Source: Cricetomys ansorgei (Eukaryota > Chordata > Mammalia > Rodentia > Nesomyidae). From it: a DNA stretch of 64,000 nucleotides. Made by a program: the position numbers and the translations under genes. Location of the stretch: positions 87,659 to 151,658 of the forward strand of contig JAMJFZ010000086.1 in assembly GCA_026225945.1 (NCBI GenBank), given 5' to 3'. Below are positions 1-8,829 of this stretch, piece after piece (position 1 is the stretch's first letter; every line of letters begins with the position of its first letter). The notes beneath the pieces are model-generated. The model ran no database searches. It was not told the origin of the DNA and was given only the letters and a program-made list of their open reading frames with translations.

Positions 1-150
1 GGGACCTGAGTTCAATTCCCAGTACCCACATGACAGCTCACAACTGTCTGTAACTCCTGTTCCAGAGGATCTGACACCCGCACAGAGAAATACATGCAGG
101 CAAAACACCAATGTACATGAAATAAAAATAAATAAAAAATTTTAATTAAC
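1..150 (+). mobile_element. B2 SINE, 3' part, cut by window edge
   Basis: The first 80 bases match the body of a rodent B2 (tRNA-derived SINE): 'cctgagttcaattcccag', then a block equivalent to 'cacaaccatctgtaa' and 'ggatctgacacc'. It ends in an A-rich tail with AATAAA-like words. The tRNA-like head lies outside the window. Confidence 0.8.
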
Positions 151-291
151 GTGCATCACTCATGTCTGGACCAGAGAAGGAGGAAGAACATACAGGACAT
201 ATAGAACAAATCCCAGTTTCTGTGATCCTGGCTGGGTCCTTCAGTAATGTCCCTCGCTAAACCTTACTATCTTTATATATAAGTACCTATT

Positions 292-450
292 GGGCTGGAG
301 AAATGGCTGGTTAAGGATGCACACTGCTCTCATGGAATAGCTGAGTTCAGTTCTTAACACCCACATCAGGCTGCTCACAACTGCTTGTAACTGCAGCTCC
401 AACACCCTCTTCTGACCTCTGATGGCTCCTTCCCAAGGTCAGACCAGTTG
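292..450 (+). mobile_element. B2/B3-family SINE, diverged and incomplete
   Basis: It begins with the diagnostic head 'gggctggagaaatggct' and continues through 'gagttcagttcttaacaccc', 'gctcacaactgcttgtaac' and 'ccctcttctgacctctg'. The usual A-rich tail is missing, so it is truncated or older than its neighbours. Confidence 0.7.
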
Positions 451-511
451 ACTCAGACATTTCCCATAGGAGAAAAAAAGCATTTACAGAAATCCCAGGA
501 TTAGAGGCATG

Positions 512-730
512 AAGGATGGCTCTTAACTGCTCTTCCAGAGGACCCAGGTTTGAACGCAGCACCTACAGGGCACCTAACCACCATCTGTAATTCCATGTCA
601 AGGGAGTCCAATTCCCTCTTCTGGCCTCTGTGGGCACCAGGTATGCAAGTGGCACACAGACATACATGCAAGCAAAACACCCATACACATAAAATTTTTA
701 AATTAAAAAAGAAACAAAGAAAGGCTTCAT
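512..730 (+). mobile_element. B2/B3-family SINE
   Basis: It carries 'aactgctcttccagaggacc', 'taaccaccatctgtaattcc' and 'ccctcttctggcctctgtgg', then the 3' part with 'acatacatgcaagcaaaaca' and an A-rich end. These are the standard landmarks of a rodent B2/B3 in sense orientation. Confidence 0.8.
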
Positions 731-761
731 TAACCAACCTTGTATAAAGAAGGCTGACTGA

Positions 762-912
762 GTGGGGTAGTGGTGGCGCACACGTTTAATCCCAACACTC
801 AGAGGCAGATGGATCTCTGTGAGTTTCAGGCCAGCCTGGTCTACAGAGCAAGTTCCAGGACAGCAAGAGCTACACAGAGAAATCCTGTCTTGGAAAAAAT
901 AAATAAATAAAC
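762..912 (+). mobile_element. B1 SINE
   Basis: A nearly full-length B1 (7SL-derived): 'tggtggcgcacac', 'tttaatcccaacactcagag', 'ccagcctggtctacagagca', 'ctacacagagaaatcctgtc', ending in an A-rich (AAAT)n tail. Confidence 0.9.
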
Positions 913-977
913 AGAGAGAGAGAGATGGAAAAAAAGAAAGAAACTATTCTCAATGGTACTACTAAGAAGTAACTCCT

Positions 978-1070
978 CAGGATGCCATGGTGGCCACATT
1001 TAATCCCAGCAGAAGCAGGCAGTTCAAGGCTACCCTGGTCTATAGAAGGAAAGACCCTGTTGTTGGGGGG
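978..1070 (+). mobile_element. B1 SINE, degraded
   Basis: Diverged B1: 'gccatggtggccacatttaa', 'tcccagcagaagcaggcag', 'aggctaccctggtctataga'. The middle of the element is deleted and the end is poor. Confidence 0.65.
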
Positions 1071-1253
1071 TACAGTGGAGAAGGAAAAAAGAAAGAAATT
1101 AAGAAAGAAAAAACTTCCCAACATCCTACTGACTACAGATAAACACAATCTCCAACTTTTTATAATACAATAGACCAGGCATTTAGACTAGGAGCTAAAC
1201 TCTGATATTCAGAACTCCTGAGATCATTTATGGTAAAATAAAATGATTATAAA

Positions 1254-1370
1254 GCTGGTGTGTGCTTTTAATACTAGCACTGGGAAGGCAGAAGGAGGGG
1301 GATCTCTATGAGTTCAAGACCAGGTTGGTCTACATAGTTAGTTCTGGGACAGCTACATAGTAAGACCCTT

Positions 1371-1372
<2 letters not shown>
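1254..1372 (+). mobile_element. B1 SINE
   Basis: B1 landmarks in order: 'gctggtgtgtgcttttaata', 'gagttcaagaccaggttggt', 'ctacatagttagttctggga'. It runs straight into a GA repeat that probably grew from its A-rich tail. Confidence 0.8.

Positions 1373-1373
<1 letters not shown>

Positions 1374-1412
<39 letters not shown>
1374..1412 (+). repeat. (GA)n microsatellite
   Basis: About 19 nearly uninterrupted GA dinucleotides directly after the B1, a common place for microsatellite birth. Confidence 0.95.
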
Positions 1413-1415
<3 letters not shown>

Positions 1416-1445
1416 GGGATGACTAGAAATTAAACATTTCTGCAG

Positions 1446-1590
1446 CCAAGCAAGGTAATATATACATACCTATGATTCCAGAACTCAAGAGGCAGAGGCA
1501 GGACAAACTCCCAATTTTCAAACTAGTTTGGTCTACATAGCAAATTCTGGGCAGTCGGGGATATGTAGCAAGGATCTTGTCTCAAAACAT
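1446..1590 (+). mobile_element. B1-related SINE, old
   Basis: Recognisable but diverged: 'ctatgattccagaactcaag', 'aggcagaggcagga', 'agtttggtctacatagcaaa', 'gatcttgtctcaaaac'. Confidence 0.65.
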
Positions 1591-1654
1591 AAAGACCCAG
1601 ACCACGGAAAACAAGTGCTGAGGATGTGAGGAGAGGGGAGGCCTTGCTCTCCAC

Positions 1655-1883
1655 TGGGAGAGTGTGAACTGGCGCAGCCACTGTGGAAACTGCTATGAAC
1701 TAAACAACTAAACAACTACAAACAGAACTAGCACATGACACAACTCGACCACTCCCAGGTATATGTACAAAGAATTGTTAAGTCAGCAGACCACAGGCAC
1801 ATTGCACAACCATATAAATTGGCACGCTATTCCTCAATGCCAAAATACGGAACTAGTCTAGATGTCCATCAAAAGCAGAGCAG
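1655..1883 (+). mobile_element. L1 LINE, 3'-end fragment
   Basis: The order 'gcagccactgtggaaac', 'ctcccaggtatatgtacaaa', 'gatgtccatcaaaa' follows the end of rodent L1 ORF2 (block equivalents 'accactctggaaatc', 'ctgggcatatacccaaaaga', 'gatgcccttcaaca'). It is non-coding now. The B3 at 1,884 abuts it. Confidence 0.7.
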
Positions 1884-2080
1884 GCTGGAGAGATGGCTTA
1901 GAGGATAAAGACACTTGCCACCAAGCCACACAATGACCTGGGTTCAATTCCCGACCCATGTGGTAGGAGAGACCGGACTCCTGCAAACTACCCCCTAACC
2001 TCCACATGCAAGCCATAGCACATGTGCCCCCAACCCCTAAACAGAAAATAAATGCAATTTTAAAAAGAAGAATAGATAAA
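1884..2080 (+). mobile_element. B3-type SINE
   Basis: Head 'aggctggagagatggcttag' followed by 'gacctgggttcaattcccga', with a diverged body and A-rich end 'aatgcaattttaaaaag'. It fits a B3/B2 relative in sense orientation. Confidence 0.75.
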
Positions 2081-2126
2081 GGAAATGTAAAATATATACA
2101 CACTAGAGTTTTTGTTATTGTTAAAT

Positions 2127-2175
2127 TTATTTATTCATTCATTCATCTATTCATTCATTCATTCATTCATTCATT
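2127..2175 (+). repeat. (ATTC)n microsatellite
   Basis: About eleven imperfect ATTC/TTCA tetranucleotides immediately before an antisense B1; probably derived from its A-rich tail. Confidence 0.9.
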
Positions 2176-2313
2176 TTGAGACAGGGTTTCACAATGTAGC
2201 CCTGCTGACCTGGAACTTGCTATGAAGGCCAGGCTGCCCTTGAAATCACAGAAATCTGCCTGTGTCTACCTTCCAAGTGCTGGGATTACATGTGTGAGAC
2301 ACTAGGCCTGGCT
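2176..2313 (-). mobile_element. B1 SINE
   Basis: Antisense B1: 'ttgagacagggtttcacaat', 'gacctggaacttgctatgaa', 'agtgctgggattacatgtgt', 'taggcctggct'. Confidence 0.85.
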
Positions 2314-2430
2314 TGTTTTGAGGCAGGTTTTTATGTATCTCAGGCTGTCTTCCAGCTCTCCATGTAGCCAAGGATGACTCTGACCTCCTGATTCTCCTGC
2401 CTCTACCTTCTAAATCCCAAGGCCTCAGAC
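2314..2430 (-). mobile_element. B1-related SINE, old, antisense
   Basis: Directly follows the previous antisense B1 and shows a more decayed copy: 'ttttgaggcaggtttttatg', 'catgtagccaaggatgactc', 'ctcctgattctcctgcctct'. Confidence 0.6.
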
Positions 2431-2639
2431 TCATATAAGTGTTTTCTTCCGTTTATTACTGAGCTGTATTTTTTTCTTTTTAAAAATAATTTTTAAAATT
2501 TGCTTTATTTCATGTGTCTTAGTGTTTTGCTTGAAGACATGGGATTCCTGGAACTGGAGGCCCACACTGGGGCTTGTAGTGGAACACTGGAAGAAGTTTT
2601 TGTCATTTTGGTTTCTTTGAAAAACACAAAATGGCTTTT

Positions 2640-3060
2640 GGATTAGGTTTGCATTCCCACCACAGGTGTGGTGGTTGTTTACGATTTGGATTTGGAATGC
2701 TTGATACAGTTCCCTATAATTTGGTTAGGTGCAGTCGTTCTGGCATGTGTAGCGTGTTTGAGGGGATTGTGTGCCTCATGGGTTTATGGGAACCTTTGGC
2801 TTAGGGTATAAAAGGTCTGAAGCCCTGAGAGTCAGAGTGGGCGTTGGTTGGTGGCTTATTGGTTGGGTTGTCATGGTTAGGGTGTTAATTCTTAAGAGAA
2901 CAAAGCTTGGAGGGATTGAGTTTACAGACCGTGAGCTGAGACGCTAGTCTGACTCACTGTCAGCTCGTCCTCTTCCAGCTTATGACAGCATAAACCAGGC
3001 TGAAGATTTCTACCTTTCTCTCATTCTATATCAAGGCCGCTTGTAAAAGTGGTGAAAATG
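2640..3060 (+). other. Candidate solo LTR or promoter-like unique DNA
   Basis: This stretch is not a recognised SINE or L1. It has a good TATA box at 2,807-2,815 followed by G-rich, non-coding DNA, the layout of a rodent LTR or a Pol II promoter. I could not identify terminal TG...CA ends or a target duplication, so the LTR reading is inference. Confidence 0.3.
2807..2815 (+). promoter_or_regulatory. TATA-box-like element
   Basis: TATAAAAGG, an excellent match to the metazoan TATA consensus, in a region without simple repeats. No recognisable coding exon lies downstream, so it may belong to a decayed LTR. Confidence 0.3.
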
Positions 3061-3111
3061 TCTTTCTCTCTTTCCTTTCTCTTTCCCTAAATTGAGGGTA
3101 AAAGATTGTAG

Positions 3112-3233
3112 CTTACTGCTACAGGAGTTTTATTCAGTTGTAAAGAATGAAATTATGTCATTTTCAGGAAAATGGATGAAACTGGAGATCATTATATTAA
3201 TGCAATAGTTCAGACTAAGAAAGACAAATATTA
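3112..3233 (+). mobile_element. L1 LINE, 3' fragment
   Basis: The series 'ttttattcagttgtaaagaa', 'caggaaaatggatgaaactg' and 'cagactaagaaagacaaata' is the L1 ORF2 tail (motif KWMKLE region). It is broken by the adjoining B2. Confidence 0.7.
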
Positions 3234-3440
3234 GGGACTGAAGAGATGGCTCAGTGGTTAAGAGCACTGGCTGCTCTTCCAGAGGACCTGAGTTCAGTTC
3301 CCAGCACCCAAGTGATAGATCACAGCCATCCATAGCTCCAGTTCTAGGGGATCTGATGCCCTCTTCTGGCTCCGACTGCACTGTGTGCAAACATAGGCAC
3401 AGACACACAGATTACACATCGAAAAAGAAAGGAAATCTTT
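3234..3440 (+). mobile_element. B2 SINE, well preserved
   Basis: The best B2 in the window: 'gagatggctcagtggttaag', 'agcactggctgctcttccag', 'gagttcagttcccagcaccc', 'gatgccctcttctggc', with an A-rich tail. The tRNA-like head with A and B box positions is intact by eye. Confidence 0.92.
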
Positions 3441-3469
3441 AAAAATAATATTAACAACAAAGAATAGCT

Positions 3470-3608
3470 AGCTGTGTAGTGACGGCCCATGCGTTTTTAA
3501 CCAGCACTCAGGAGGAAGAGGCAGGAGGATCTCTGAGTTTGAGAGCAGCCTGGTGTACAGAGTGAGTTCCAGGACAGCCAGGGCTACACAGAGAAACCCT
3601 GACTCAAA
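3470..3608 (+). mobile_element. B1 SINE
   Basis: 'ccagcactcaggaggaagag', 'agcagcctggtgtacagagt', 'ccagggctacacagagaaac' then an A-rich tail. The purine tract that follows starts at this tail. Confidence 0.88.
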
Positions 3609-3628
3609 AAACAAAAACAAAAGGAAGA

Positions 3629-4242
3629 CGAAAAGGAGGAGGAGGAGGAGGAGGAGGAGGAGGAGGAGGAGGAGAGAGGAGGAGAGGAGGGGGAAGGAGG
3701 AGGAACAGAGGAGGAACAGGAGGAACAGGAGGAGGAGGAGGAACAGCAGGAGGAGGAACAGCAGGAGGAGGAGGAGGAGGAACAGAGGAGGAGGAGGAAC
3801 AGGAGGAGGGAGGAGGAACAGCAGGAGGAGGAGAACAGAGGAGGAACAGGAGGAGGAGGAGGAGGAGAGGAGGAACAGCAGGAGGAGGAACAACACAGGA
3901 GGAGGAGAAACAGCAGGAGGAGGAGAGGAACAGAGGAGGAGGAACAGGAGGAGGAGGAGGAGGAGGAGGAGGAACAGGAGGAGGAGGAGGAACAGAGGAG
4001 GAGGAGGACAGCAGGAGGAACAGAGGAGGAGGAACAGCAGGAGGAGGAGGAGGAAAGCAGAGGAGGAGGAACAGCAGGAGGAGGAGGAGGAGAACAGGAG
4101 GAGGAGGAGGAGGAGGAGGAAGGAGGAACAGGAGGAGGAGGAGGAACAGGAGGAGGAGGAGGAACAGGAGGAGGAGGAACAGCAGGAGGAGGAGGAACAG
4201 GAAGAGGAGGAGGAGGAGGAGGAAGAGGAGGAGGAAGAGTAA
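3629..4242 (+). repeat. (GGA)n / GGAACAGGA polypurine microsatellite
   Basis: Roughly 610 bases of GGA triplets interrupted by short 'aaca' or 'aacagca' spacers. The + strand is almost wholly purine apart from single C residues in the 'aacag' spacers. Both strands are open across most of it only because the period is three (Glu/Arg-rich or Ser/Pro-rich translations), so no protein is called. It grew from the tail of the preceding B1. Confidence 0.97.
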
Positions 4243-4363
4243 GGGAAATAGGTAACATTAAAATAAAAAAAACTATAGATACCAAGTGCTGGTGGTTCTT
4301 AAGAACTACTGGTGAAAAGACAAAACTGAGCAGCTATTTTCTGGAAAACAGTTTAGCAATGTC

Positions 4364-4513
4364 TTTTTTTTGAGACAGGGTTTCTCTGTTGTAACCCTGG
4401 CTGTCCTGGAACTCACTCTGTAGACCAGGCTGGCCTTGAACTCACAGAGACCCGCCTGCCTCTGCCTCCCGAGTGCTGGGATGCACTTAGGCGTGCACCA
4501 CCATCACCTGGCT
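4364..4513 (-). mobile_element. B1 SINE, full length
   Basis: Antisense B1: 'tgagacagggtttctctgtt', 'gtcctggaactcactctgta', 'accaggctggccttgaactc', 'ctgcctcccgagtgctggga'. Confidence 0.92.
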
Positions 4514-4515
4514 TT

Positions 4516-4622
4516 CTTTTTTTTTTTTTTACGAGAGGGTCTCACTATGTAGCTCTGACTGTCCTGGAACTCACTATAGAAGCTGAGCTAGCCTCAGATT
4601 AACAGAGATCCTCCTGTCTCCA
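4516..4622 (-). mobile_element. B1 SINE, partial
   Basis: A second antisense B1 follows at once: poly-T, 'gagggtctcactatgtagct', 'gtcctggaactcactataga', 'agatcctcctgtctc'. The left half of the element is missing. Confidence 0.75.
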
Positions 4623-5260
4623 GTATCTGAACTAAAAATATCATCATATGCATCCAGAACAGAACACTATACCACAGCAAAAATGAATCAACTAGATAGA
4701 GCAGAGGTCCCAACATGAACAAAGGCAGAGACGGAAGGCTAGGTGGGAAACTATCTTTGGAAGAACTGTGTGATTGTTGTGTTTCGGTCTTAAACCACAT
4801 TGCCCAAAGATCCAAACACTGGTGACAGCATCAATCACTGGGGAACTGTAAGCTCAGAGAGTGGTCGCCTCTAGCTACTTGGGGTGGGGGTGGGGATGGG
4901 GGTGGAGGTAAGGGAACTTCAAGCATGACTGATTGAAAAACAACATTTTTTTCTTAAAGGATCCATCTTTGTATTAAGTCTTTTTATCATTTCGTGTGTC
5001 TCAAAGATGGTTGAGTAAAGCAAATGGTAAACCCAATAAAACCTGAGGAAAGGGTGGGGGAAAGAACTGACTGGTACTGGATCTGGACCATGGTCCCACA
5101 TTGGCCACCTGAGGAAGACAGAGTGTCATTCTGAAGTGACAGCGAAAGCTGCCTCTCTCAGTCTCATCCTTCCTTTGTTTTCCCAGTGACACAAACAGCA
5201 TGCTGGTTTCCCCTCCTGGAGAGGACTGGGTCTGTAGCTGCTGGCTGCGTGCCAAATGCT
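4623..5260. other. Unrecognised non-coding DNA
   Basis: No gene, SINE or LINE recognised apart from a short G-rich run noted separately. Open frames here are short and show no conserved motif. Confidence 0.4.
4881..4905 (+). other. G-quadruplex-capable G-run cluster
   Basis: Four runs of four or five G separated by single T or A within 25 bases, which fits the usual G-quadruplex rule (four G-runs, short loops) on the + strand. Confidence 0.6.

Positions 5261-5261
<1 letters not shown>

Positions 5262-5309
<48 letters not shown>
5262..5309 (+). repeat. (CA)n microsatellite
   Basis: About 23 uninterrupted CA dinucleotides, probably length-variable between individuals. Confidence 0.98.
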
Positions 5310-5312
<3 letters not shown>

Positions 5313-5889
5313 TACAGAGCCTAGGTGCCAGACCTGGTAACCATGGGATCCCCACTCTACATACACACATAACAGATCTGGTAGATGTAACAGCAGAACT
5401 GGTTTCCCTGGGAATTGTTAACCTCCCTTGACTGTAATTGTGGCTATCCCCACCTACAACCAGGGGAGAATGGCGGAGGCACGGGGCTGTTTCCCCTGCC
5501 ATTCTTGAGCCAGGTGGCCAAGGTCAACAGCAAAATTTTGAGTATCTCGCCAAAAGGCTCAAGATGCTTGCGTTCCTGCCAGGCAGCTTCATCCGGAGTA
5601 CTCTTAGCTACTGCTCCAAAGCAGAGAGGGAAAGTGACCCAGAGTGTCACCAGCAGTGACTGGAAACTTATTACTTGTACATACCGTCTAGGGTTTGGAT
5701 TTCCTATCCTTAAAATTGGTGCATTGCTGGCGGGGAGATGGGGGGTGGGGTCTCAAGTTGTGTGTATTTGTGATGAGACTATGGATGATTTTTTTTTTCT
5801 TTTGGTTACGGACGTTTTCAAATGTATTGTTTTCTAAAAAATATGGATGTATTTTGTTAATTTTGTATGTTTCTTTTGGGGCTCTTCGG

Positions 5890-6036
5890 GGGAGGGAGTT
5901 CAAGGCAGGTTTCCTCAGTGTAGCCCTGGTTGTCCTGGAACTTGCTCTGTAGACCAGGCTGGTCTTGAATGCAGAGAACTGCCTGCCTCTGCCTGGATTA
6001 AAGGCACGTGCCACCCCCACACCCCTAGCTCCTGTT
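5890..6036 (-). mobile_element. B1 SINE
   Basis: Antisense B1: 'agccctggttgtcctggaac', 'gtagaccaggctggtcttga', 'gattaaaggcacgtgccacc'. Confidence 0.85.
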
Positions 6037-6057
6037 GATATTTTTTTTGGTTTTGCT

Positions 6058-6178
6058 TCCCGCCCCTCAAAGATAAGGTCTTGCTATGTAACTCTAGCTG
6101 GCTTGGAATTTGATGCAATCCTCCTGCCTCTACCTTCTTAGTGCTGGTATTGTAGGTGTACACCATTAAACTAGATAA
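6058..6178 (-). mobile_element. B1-related SINE, old
   Basis: Antisense and diverged: 'aaggtcttgctatgtaactc', 'ctggcttggaatttgatgca', 'atcctcctgcctctacctt'. Confidence 0.65.
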
Positions 6179-6369
6179 TTTTTTCTTTTTTGATGGAGAG
6201 AACGCTACAGTACAGGTTGTTATGAGGAATAAGGAGACAATGCAAGGCAAGAGAGAGCATGAACACTAGTTCCCAGTTGCTTCCCGCAGGTGGGAGTGCC
6301 CCGCCAACCCTTCCCTCGTACACTCTCCAACACTTTTTGTTCTGGTGGTGAGAGACTTTTTCCCGCACT

Positions 6370-6484
6370 CTTCAGAACTCTGGTGGCCACTGGCTACGCG
6401 GCTTTGGTTAAGTCACTTAGCCTTCCTGAATCTCAGTCACTTTGTCTACAAAATGGGAAAATAAACACCTACTCAAAAGATGTT
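6370..6484 (+). mobile_element. MIR SINE, 5' portion
   Basis: Contains the MIR core 'aagtcacttagccttcctga', 'tctcagtcactttgtctac' and 'aaaatgggaaaataa'. The 3' end of the same element is at 6,690-6,724, separated by a B3 insertion. Confidence 0.8.
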
Positions 6485-6485
6485 T

Positions 6486-6689
6486 TCAGATTGGCAAGAT
6501 GGTTCAGAGGGTAAAGGCTCTTGACACCAAACCTAACAACAGGCATTTGTCCCCAGGACCCACATAATGGAAGGACAGAACTGAGTCCTGCAAGCCATGT
6601 GCACCATGGCACACAAGAATGCAGGAGAGCGGGGAAGAGAGGGAGAGAAATAGATATATGCACATTTGTAAGTTGCCATACAGGATGGG
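6486..6689 (+). mobile_element. B3-type SINE inserted in a MIR
   Basis: Head 'ttggcaagatggttcagagg' and body 'ccaggacccacataatggaa' match the B2/B3 family. It sits precisely between two halves of a MIR, so it is younger than the MIR. Confidence 0.7.
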
Positions 6690-6724
6690 AGACTGCCTGG
6701 CTTACAATAGGTGAGCAATAAATG
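6690..6724 (+). mobile_element. MIR SINE, 3' end
   Basis: 'gcctggcttacaataggtga' followed by 'gcaataaatg' matches the MIR 3' end (equivalent 'gtgcctggcacatagtaggt', 'gctcaataaatg'). Confidence 0.75.
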
Positions 6725-7500
6725 TCTTCAGGAAAATATTATGAAGGAACATAGCGGTGTAACAAAGGCACAGATATTAAGGAAGGAGCCAGACCAGAGA
6801 AAGTAGTTGAGTTTAACATAGGAAAACAAGTGCAAGGAACCTTTGAATGTAATGAAAAGGGTCTGTGAACTTGGGTGGTTATCCAGTGGATTTCAGCAAT
6901 TCCTTCTAGAACCCAAATAAGCAACAAGCAAAAGCACAGCAGTAGTAGCTACAACTTTGTCGCTGTAGAAATGACCTCAAAATTATAGTGCTCAGTCGAC
7001 CCATCTCTCAATCTTGTTGACATTTTAAACAGCGGGATTAAATTGTGATTCAATCTAACTGATGGCCCTTATGAGCCGAAATAATTTCTTCTTTGGAGTG
7101 AAAAACATCATTATTATATAGAGGCCCATATGCTTCACCAAGAATCCAAAGGAATTCTTGGCCTGACAGTAATGGCACTCTCCTACTTGGGCCACTGATG
7201 GGTGTGACATTGCGCTTGTTTCTCTCAGAGGCACAATCTTTCCTCTGGGTTACTAGGAGAAAGAAACTAATTCTTGATTGGAAAAGGGTTGGGGACTGTC
7301 TTCCTAGTTTTGCCAGAGCAAATATCTGTCTTTCCCAGTTGACCAGGTCTCACAGAGGCCTCATTCCTTCCCAAAGGATTCCTCCCATCCACCCCTTCTC
7401 TGGTACATAGGGGTCAAAGTGCACTTTCAGTAGGGGAGCCATCCAACTCCAGTCTTCAGTGATCACAGCTCAGGAGGATTTGCTGGAAACAGTAACGGTA
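6725..7500. other. Unrecognised non-coding DNA
   Basis: Mostly unique-looking, moderate GC. No exon-like frame or recognised repeat seen. Confidence 0.4.
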
Positions 7501-7504
7501 CCTT

Positions 7505-7722
7505 TTGGCTTTGAGACATTAATGACAGGACCTGGGGCCACATGCATGCTTAGGCAAATGATCCACCATTGAGCTAGACTCCATGCAAAAGGTTAAGTTT
7601 TTGTTCATGTTTGAAATGAGCTCTGTATTGCCAGACTGGCCTTAACCTCCTGGGCTCAAGCAATCCTCCTGCCTCAGCTTGATGAATAGCTGGGACTACT
7701 GGCAGGTGCCATCAAATCTGGC
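7505..7722 (-). mobile_element. B4/RSINE-type SINE
   Basis: Two characteristic blocks: 'acctggggccacatgcatgc' with 'atccaccattgagctagact', and 'actggccttaacctcctggg' with 'ctcaagcaatcctcctgcct'. Together these resemble the tRNA/7SL-like composite of rodent B4 elements. Subfamily is uncertain. Confidence 0.6.
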
Positions 7723-8340
7723 TCCTTTTTTGTTCATTGTTTTTGCTTACTTCACAGTGATCCTTAAAGGCATTACCCTCTCAAAACCCGTCCCTGTTCT
7801 CGTACATGGATCCCCTCTGTGTCTACAATCCCTGGATTCTCCTTTGACTGCCCCAGTCCTGTGTTGATTCCTCACTGATCCCACCTTGGTATTTCTCCAC
7901 CAAACTGTTTCTCACCGGCCAGCCCAGATCTGGCACTCCCAGGTGCCCAGGTCAGAGGCTTGGTGCAACAGCATCTGTGGAGCTGGCTTAGGGGACCACA
8001 GGAAAAGAAGCACAGGGAGAAGCAGGAGGAAGCAGCTGAGCTTACACCCAGACCCCTTCAGATCCATGATCCCACCCCCAAACGCACACATCAGACTGAA
8101 GGAGAGGCATGATGTTAACTATTTTCTACTGTCCACTTCTGTGAAATTAGAGAGCTAAGGCTCTGAGGAACTGGATAAGTCCTTGATATGCCTGTCTATC
8201 CTCTCAGAGTACACTGGGGAAACTGAGACTCTGGAAGCACCTTCAGGCAGGAATGAGAATGTTGCTCTTTTAGCCTGAGAACAAGTTGTGAAGGTTAGCA
8301 GCCTCTAACTGAGGTGTGTGTGTTGAGGGGAGGCTTATTC
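7723..8340. other. Proximal upstream region of Shisal2a, unrecognised
   Basis: No recognised repeat. It lies 0.8-1.4 kb before the coding start of the gene and could include enhancer or 5' UTR sequence, but no specific element is clear here. Confidence 0.35.
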
Positions 8341-8342
8341 CT

Positions 8343-8356
8343 GGGACAATTGTCCC
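8343..8356. promoter_or_regulatory. Perfect 14-bp palindrome with paired ACAAT/ATTGT half-sites
   Basis: GGGACAATTGTCCC is a perfect palindrome, followed at once by a third ATTGT. ACAAT/ATTGT is the core bound by SOX-type HMG proteins, so a paired SOX site is one reading. It lies about 800 bases upstream of the Shisal2a start codon. Function is inferred only. Confidence 0.3.
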
Positions 8357-8363
8357 ATTGTCC

Positions 8364-8372
8364 TTGGCCAAT
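8364..8372 (+). promoter_or_regulatory. CCAAT-box-like site
   Basis: TTGGCCAAT contains CCAAT on + and, partly, on the opposite strand, the usual NF-Y core. Distance to the CpG island (about 460 bases) is longer than typical for a core-promoter CCAAT box. Confidence 0.3.
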
Positions 8373-8483
8373 AGCAGAAAGTGCTAATAGGGGTGTGTGT
8401 GAACATTGTGGGTGAAAGAGGGAGCAGGAAAGGAAAGAAAAAGACAGGTTAAAAACCTGGAGACTTTTAAAATATTACTAGAG

Positions 8484-8585
8484 AGCAGGGTGTGGTGGCA
8501 CACACCCAGAATCCCAGCATTTGGGAGTTGGAGGCGGGGTCATCAAGATGTCAAGGCCAGTGTGGACTGCATGAGGCTCAGTGGA
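8484..8585 (+). mobile_element. B1-related SINE, partial
   Basis: 'gcagggtgtggtggcacaca', 'gaatcccagcatttgggag' and 'caaggccagtgtggactgca' show a 5' B1-like half; the 3' half is missing. Confidence 0.75.
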
Positions 8586-8829
8586 AAAGAGGTTTGCTGA
8601 GATCCAGCAGGCAGCAGGGTTGAAATCCTGTGGGCTCAGGAGCCTGGACAATGACTTGTCTCTGATCCTCAGCTGCCATTCTAAAAAATAAAAATCCCTG
8701 GTCCTCAGGTTGCTTTGCCAGTTAAATGGAGGAAGTGTGTCCACCAAGCTCAGAGGACCACCCTCTGCCCGTCGCCTGTGTAGCACACAATGGCCTGAGC
8801 AGGGTCCTGGAGCCTGGCACGGTGGCAAC

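Noticed and set aside
3553..4285. Open frames of about 230 codons on both strands, Glu/Arg-rich or Ser/Pro-rich
   Set aside because: They are translations of the GGA microsatellite. A period of three without stops gives open frames automatically.
5001..5502. Frames with poly-(Cys-Val) runs
   Set aside because: Poly-(Cys-Val) is the translation of the CA/TG microsatellite.
8605..8690. Possible second MIR ('ggttgaaatcctgtgg', 'gatcctcagctgccattcta')
   Set aside because: Only short, poorly ordered matches to the MIR core; not enough to call.
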